Both the position numbers and the translations under genes were made by a program. The notes beneath the pieces were generated by a model that saw only the letters and a program-made list of their open reading frames with translations, ran no database searches and was not told the origin of the DNA. A stretch of 64,000 nucleotides of DNA, taken from positions 62,001 to 126,000 of the forward strand of contig NZ_JABBYG020000011.1 of the NCBI RefSeq assembly GCF_012935325.2, in the 5' to 3' direction. Of this stretch, positions 60,083-64,000 are shown piece by piece. Position 1 is the first letter of the stretch, and each line of letters begins with the position of its first letter. The DNA comes from Paenibacillus sp. PL91 (GTDB lineage: Bacteria > Bacillota > Bacilli > Paenibacillales > Paenibacillaceae).

Positions 60083-60130
60083 AAAAGAAGGTCTCTTCAG
60101 GCTGCAGCCGAGGAAGACCTTCTTTTTTTT
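60083..60130 (+). terminator. Terminator after the amino acid permease
   Basis: AGAAGGTCT and AGACCTTCT form the base of a hairpin with GC-rich loop GGCTGCAGCC, followed by eight T. Confidence 0.9.
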
Positions 60131-60159
60131 ATCCTGCGTATGTTAGGTTTGGCTATCTA

Positions 60160-61257
60160 TTAAAAGGCGTTGAACGGAACAATGAATTCCGGCATGCCCT
60201 CTGCATAGGAGGTGTATTCATACTGGCCAAATGTGATGGCGACTCCGTCATGCTTGAGGTAGAAAGAGCGATCCGAATCGATTCCGTTAAATGGATGAAT
60301 AAGCAGCAGCTTTCTAGCCTTGATCTGCTCGCGAATGGAGGCATTGATAATAGAGGTGTAATGGATAGAATCGTTCGTTACATCCTCAAGCCCCAGCTCC
60401 TTGCCAGTCGCAAGATCGAATGTGTACGATGCACGCTCGGTTATGCCATGCGCACCGCCAAGATAAGAATAATAGTCGACGTAGAGGCTTAATGTATTTT
60501 GTTCGTTATACGTAATCGTATAAGAGCCGGTAAACGATAGGGGTGGGATATTCGCCTGGATTCCTTTATTGTCCACAGCGGCTTTGGAAAGGGCTTCTTC
60601 GCCGGAAGCGGCGTAGGCTTCTGCTTCTTTTTTCAGCAAGTCATTGATTCTGTTCTGGGAGCCTTTGTTCGCATAGCCGGTAATCACTGGATAATGAATA
60701 AGCAGCGATTGGTTTTTCGTCGTGTTGCTGATTGTTTCGGTGCCAATGGACAGCTCGTTTTCCTCGATTGTCTCGATGCCGATCGTCCTCGTTTTGCCGT
60801 CATACGAAATGCCAAAGCCCATTCGCTCCAATAGGAAGCGAAGCGGCAGATACGTCGTGCCATTATTTATAATGGCTGGATTGCCGTAAACAGGCTGGCC
60901 GTTCAGCTTGTAGCTTCCGTCGACGGAAGAAGCGGTAAACGTTCTGTCACGTCCTTCGATGACGGCGGATCTCGTTGTTTCGTCCCAGCTTGTTGCGAGT
61001 CCGAGCTTATCGTTAAGCGCACGGAGACTGATATACGTATCGCCTTCTACATTTGCTGTAGGGACGGATGTGCCGATGCCGTCGATGACGAAGGGCTGGG
61101 AGACGATTTTAAGCTGCTGGGAGGCTGCCGCCGCTGTACTTCCTCCCGGCAGCCATCCTGTGGCGGGAGCAGATGCAAATAGCAGGGCGGCGATAATAGC
61201 TGCTGCCTTTCGGTTTGCGCGTGATTGTTTAGTGCCTGTTTGCTTTATACGCCTCAT
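60160..61257 (-). CDS. Secreted protein: copper-amine-oxidase-N-like stalk domain plus DUF4163/DUF3298
   Basis: A 365-residue exported protein. A basic signal peptide ends at about residue 45. Residues about 50-160 are two beta-rich repeats of the 'copper amine oxidase N-terminal' type (TYISLRALNDKLGLATSWDE, TTYLPLRFLLERMGFGISYD), a common wall-associated stalk domain in Paenibacillus with no oxidase activity. Residues about 165-365 match DUF4163 and DUF3298 (YYSYLGGAHGITERASYTFD, then GQYEYTSYAEGMPEF), as in RsiV and PdaC. GAGGAGG precedes the ATG at 61257. It likely binds a wall component; the function is unknown. Confidence 0.8.
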   Translation of the reverse strand: MRRIKQTGTKQSRANRKAAAIIAALLFASAPATGWLPGGSTAAAASQQLKIVSQPFVIDGIGTSVPTANVEGDTYISLRALNDKLGLATSWDETTRSAVIEGRDRTFTASSVDGSYKLNGQPVYGNPAIINNGTTYLPLRFLLERMGFGISYDGKTRTIGIETIEENELSIGTETISNTTKNQSLLIHYPVITGYANKGSQNRINDLLKKEAEAYAASGEEALSKAAVDNKGIQANIPPLSFTGSYTITYNEQNTLSLYVDYYSYLGGAHGITERASYTFDLATGKELGLEDVTNDSIHYTSIINASIREQIKARKLLLIHPFNGIDSDRSFYLKHDGVAITFGQYEYTSYAEGMPEFIVPFNAF

Positions 61258-61379
61258 AATTAGAAACCTCCTCAGTGATGGTGTAGATTAGACGTGAATA
61301 TAATACCTGATGTTGCGTCCAAAAAGAAGTTGTTTCTGGACATTAACCGTCTTGCAGCTTCTTAAAACAGAAGGCTTTC

Positions 61380-61586
61380 TTATATTTTTGTAACGATTGA
61401 GAAAATGACCGTCTTCGCTGCTGTGTCCACTTGAATATTGGCGTTATCGGTGCCGATCATTTTCATGCTAGAGAACTGTTTTGATGCAGGCCAGTACGAA
61501 AAAAAGAGCATGTTGATGAATTGATCAACCTTCACGGGGGCTTGTGGTCGGAAGGTGCCGACTTGATATCCGTTTAAATTCCCAGT
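61380..61586 (-). pseudogene. Fragment of an SLH-domain protein gene
   Basis: A 68-codon minus-strand frame ends at TAA 61380-61382 and begins after a stop at 61587-61589. It reads NGYQVGTFRPQAPVKVDQFI, then MLFFSYWPAS, and ends FSIVTKI. GYxxGTFRPxAPVxxDxFI is the second half of an SLH repeat. No start codon or ribosome binding site is present and the upstream part of the gene is missing. It is thus a remnant of a larger surface-protein gene. The rest of 61258-61752 is AT-rich; a TATAAT lies at 61703-61708 before the SLH gene but no good -35 was seen. Confidence 0.6.
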
Positions 61587-61752
61587 TTAATTTAGTAATA
61601 AAAATACAGTTGATATTTATAATGGATTAATGTAGTAATTAGATTGTCCATGATTAGATGAAATACTTTCCAAAGAATGCTCTATTTAGTAATAGATTTT
61701 GATATAATGAATGAGTTTTGAAAGAACTATTTGTTTAGTGGGAGGTAGAACG

Positions 61753-64000
61753 GTGTCTTTTTTTACCAAAGTGAAGAATATTCTAAGTGTTTCTATTATG
61801 ACAACAATGTTGCTATCAACAGTATCGGTAGCGTCTGCTGCAAAATCTAGTGATGCTGACGGGCACTGGGCCCAGGATAATTTGCGAAAATGGGTGGATA
61901 GCGGATTGTTACAGGGCTATGACGATGGCTCTATTCAACCTGACCGTCCTGTTACGCGTGCTGAATTGATGACGCTAATCAATCGATCTTTTGAGCTTAA
62001 GGAGAAGCAAACGGTATCATTCACAGACTTGCCTAGTTCAGGTTGGGCTGCCGAGCAAGTGGCGATCGCTGTTAAGGCAGGCTATGTGAAAGGTTATGAG
62101 GATGGTACGATCCGCTGGAATGAACAAGTAACACGAGAAGAAGCGGCAAGCATGGTTGCTCAATTGCTTGAGATGGATGATAGCGTCTCAACGAGCGCTC
62201 AATCTTTCGATGATGCTTCGTCCATTGGCGGCTGGAGCAAAGCGTCGGTAGGAGCATTAGTAGACGCGAAAATTATAAGCGGATACCCGAGTGGTCTTTT
62301 TGTGCCTAAGGGGAAATTTACGCGAGCGCAAAGTGTAACTGTTTTGGAGAAAGCGCTCCATTACATAAAATCTGGTGTTGAGTACAGTACGGCTGGCGTG
62401 TATGGTCCGGAGAAGGGTGCGGAATCTATCAAAGGAAACCTTATCGTATCGGCACCGGGTGTCGTGCTTCGCAATATGGTTATTGAAGGAGATTTAACAC
62501 TAACGGCGGCTATTGGCGAAGGCGACGTTCACTTAGATAAAGTGACAGTGAAGGGAAAGACGAATATAGCAGGCGGCGGCTCAAAATCCGTTCATCTGCG
62601 CGATTCAGTTCTTGTGCATATAACAGTAAATAAGCAAAGTGGCGCCGTCCGCATTGTTGCGGAGGGCTCAACAGATGTTCAATCGGTTGTCTTGCAGTCT
62701 GCATCAATCGTTGAAGAGAAAGGTTTGACGGGAGCAGGATTTACTGCTGTTCAGCTGGCAAAAGAGCTTTCGGCGAATGAGGAGGTAAAGTTCCTTGGAT
62801 CTTTCACGGACGTAAATGTGTATGCGGCATCCGTTCGCCTTCAGACAGCGAACGGTTCAATTGATAAGCTCACCGTACATGATTCGGCGGCAGAAGCTGT
62901 GATACAAATGGATGTCACCTCCAAAATCTTAAACATGGTGCTGGATGCTGCAGCTAAGCTTTCAGGACAAGGCGTGATTGAGAAAGCTGTTATTAACAAA
63001 GGCGGTGCCAAAACAGTCTTCGAGAAGCAGCCCGCAAAGGTTGAGGGTGAGGGCGCTGTTCCTGAAGCACCTGTCATTGTTGGTGGTGGCGGCAATGGAG
63101 GCGGAGATGGTGTTGTCGTACCAAACACGCAATTAAAATCTATCCGCATAGATGGCTATGCATTGAAGCAGAAGCCAGCAGATCCAGATCAAGAAGCTCG
63201 CGAGGGCTTTGATTCTGAGCATAGCAATTATGAGATTATGGTTCCAAATAACGTTGCGCTTAATGATCTGAAGCTCCGGACAGAGACCACGGGTCCAGGC
63301 ACGAGCGTGACTGTTATGCTGGAAAAAATGAAAGGGTATGATGTCGCAGCTTTGCAGACAGACACAGACGGAAATCTTTATTACCCTATTCCGCTTCAAA
63401 TAGCAAAGCATCAATATGTGACTATAGAATCGAAGCAGCCATCGGGGCAGGTCAAGCGCTACAGCCTACTGGTTAAGCGCCTTCCTAATGCTCCGGTAGC
63501 TGATCGAAATAAGCTGGACGAGACAGATATATTGGTCGAGCATAGAGGCATAGATATCTCTCTCAGCATTCCGCCTATTCCAGCTACAGTAACGGTATCG
63601 GTCTATGATTCAGCAGATAGAAAAAACTTACTGATAAAAGAGACCGTTGTGCCTAAGAAAGGTTTCGGCATTTATCATGCATACGTTTTTCTGAATACCC
63701 TCCCTCAAATAGGGGCAATATGGATATCTGTTATTAATGATGATACGGGAGAGGATGTTTTTCTTAAAAAGGAATACATGATTCTCGATTCTATACTCCC
63801 AATCTATAACGGAGAAATGTCAGGAGACATATTACGGCCTGCAACCGCTGAAGAGGTCGCTAAGCACAATGCGGAAACCATTAATCCCTCATCTACTGGA
63901 GCTGCGTTAACCTTGTATAAGGAACAACTTCCTGAGCAAATAAGGAATTTTGCTTATTTAAGGTTTGAGCAGAGGAATTCTATAGTCACGCCATTTTACA
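61753..64000 (+). CDS. Large SLH-domain surface protein (runs off window)
   Basis: At least 749 residues, open to the window edge. GTG start at 61753 with GGAGG 8 nt upstream. Signal peptide (about 1-30, ending ASAAKSSDADG), then three SLH repeats at the N-terminus: LLQGYDDGSIQPDRPVTRAE, YVKGYEDGTIRWNEQVTREE and IISGYPSGLFVPKGKFTRAQ (to about 210). Residues about 215-430 are a beta-rich region of short repeats (VVLRNMVIEGDLTL). A Gly-rich hinge (VGGGGNGGGDG, about 437-447) leads to beta-sandwich domains. SLH repeats bind pyruvylated wall polymer. It is probably an S-layer-associated protein; the C-terminal role is unknown. Confidence 0.85.
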   Translation, partial: MSFFTKVKNILSVSIMTTMLLSTVSVASAAKSSDADGHWAQDNLRKWVDSGLLQGYDDGSIQPDRPVTRAELMTLINRSFELKEKQTVSFTDLPSSGWAAEQVAIAVKAGYVKGYEDGTIRWNEQVTREEAASMVAQLLEMDDSVSTSAQSFDDASSIGGWSKASVGALVDAKIISGYPSGLFVPKGKFTRAQSVTVLEKALHYIKSGVEYSTAGVYGPEKGAESIKGNLIVSAPGVVLRNMVIEGDLTLTAAIGEGDVHLDKVTVKGKTNIAGGGSKSVHLRDSVLVHITVNKQSGAVRIVAEGSTDVQSVVLQSASIVEEKGLTGAGFTAVQLAKELSANEEVKFLGSFTDVNVYAASVRLQTANGSIDKLTVHDSAAEAVIQMDVTSKILNMVLDAAAKLSGQGVIEKAVINKGGAKTVFEKQPAKVEGEGAVPEAPVIVGGGGNGGGDGVVVPNTQLKSIRIDGYALKQKPADPDQEAREGFDSEHSNYEIMVPNNVALNDLKLRTETTGPGTSVTVMLEKMKGYDVAALQTDTDGNLYYPIPLQIAKHQYVTIESKQPSGQVKRYSLLVKRLPNAPVADRNKLDETDILVEHRGIDISLSIPPIPATVTVSVYDSADRKNLLIKETVVPKKGFGIYHAYVFLNTLPQIGAIWISVINDDTGEDVFLKKEYMILDSILPIYNGEMSGDILRPATAEEVAKHNAETINPSSTGAALTLYKEQLPEQIRNFAYLRFEQRNSIVTPFY

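Noticed and set aside
1..64000. CRISPR arrays, tRNA or rRNA genes, IS elements and prophage genes
   Set aside because: Looked for regularly spaced repeats, transposase or integrase motifs and tRNA cloverleaf landmarks; none was convincing by eye.

Overview
The window reads as chromosome of a soil-type, endospore-forming Firmicute of the Paenibacillaceae, most likely Paenibacillus or a close relative. Indicators are strong AGGAGG-type ribosome binding sites, frequent GTG/TTG starts, SLH-anchored secreted enzymes, YesM/YesN-type sensor and AraC-type regulator pairs beside sugar ABC transporters, CcpA-like cre sites, a YheC/YheD spore-coat ATP-grasp protein and a YvbH-type protein. No rRNA, tRNA, transposase, phage gene or CRISPR array was seen.

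Layout. 1-6457: partial AraC-type regulator divergent from a PhyH-type dioxygenase; a CPBP-like membrane protein lacking its catalytic residues; a histidyl-tRNA synthetase behind a T-box-like leader; and a membrane-anchored alpha/beta hydrolase behind a promoter-terminator leader. 6547-12949: a 2087-residue surface protein joining an esterase, a pectate-lyase-like beta-helix and SLH repeats. 13117-14398: a small membrane-protein pseudogene, a tubby-like protein and an 82-nt palindromic element. 14497-15063: glutathione peroxidase. 15100-22541: an Lpl-type transporter with its own two-component system, bracketed by two copies of a 67-68 nt repeat. 22543-26323: stress-type genes (YflT-like protein, aldo/keto reductase, OhrR, DUF1761, IDEAL protein). 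26497-32809: a second sugar transporter with two-component system. 32873-36114: a three-gene set (adenylate-forming enzyme, SbnA, SbnB) expected to make L-2,3-diaminopropionate. 36266-46031: YheC/D protein, PucR, a nitrate/taurine-type ABC transporter and allB-allC-pucG for allantoin catabolism. 46140-49469: a secreted His-motif protein and a copper amine oxidase. 49580-54763: a FadR-type regulator with two matching operators, a third sugar transporter and a translationally coupled PLP lyase. 54799-64000: a two-component system, YvbH, an amino acid permease, a stalk-domain secreted protein, an SLH-gene fragment and a large SLH protein running off the edge.

Themes. Three carbohydrate-type ABC systems are present without an ATPase, so each presumably uses a shared MsmX-type ATPase encoded elsewhere. 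Pectin attack at the surface, oligosaccharide import, purine-ureide use and amine oxidation fit a plant-debris or rhizosphere lifestyle. The least explained parts are the diaminopropionate trio without any NRPS or NIS partner, the repeat-bracketed transporter cassette, and the sugar transporter coupled to a Cys/Met-type PLP lyase.
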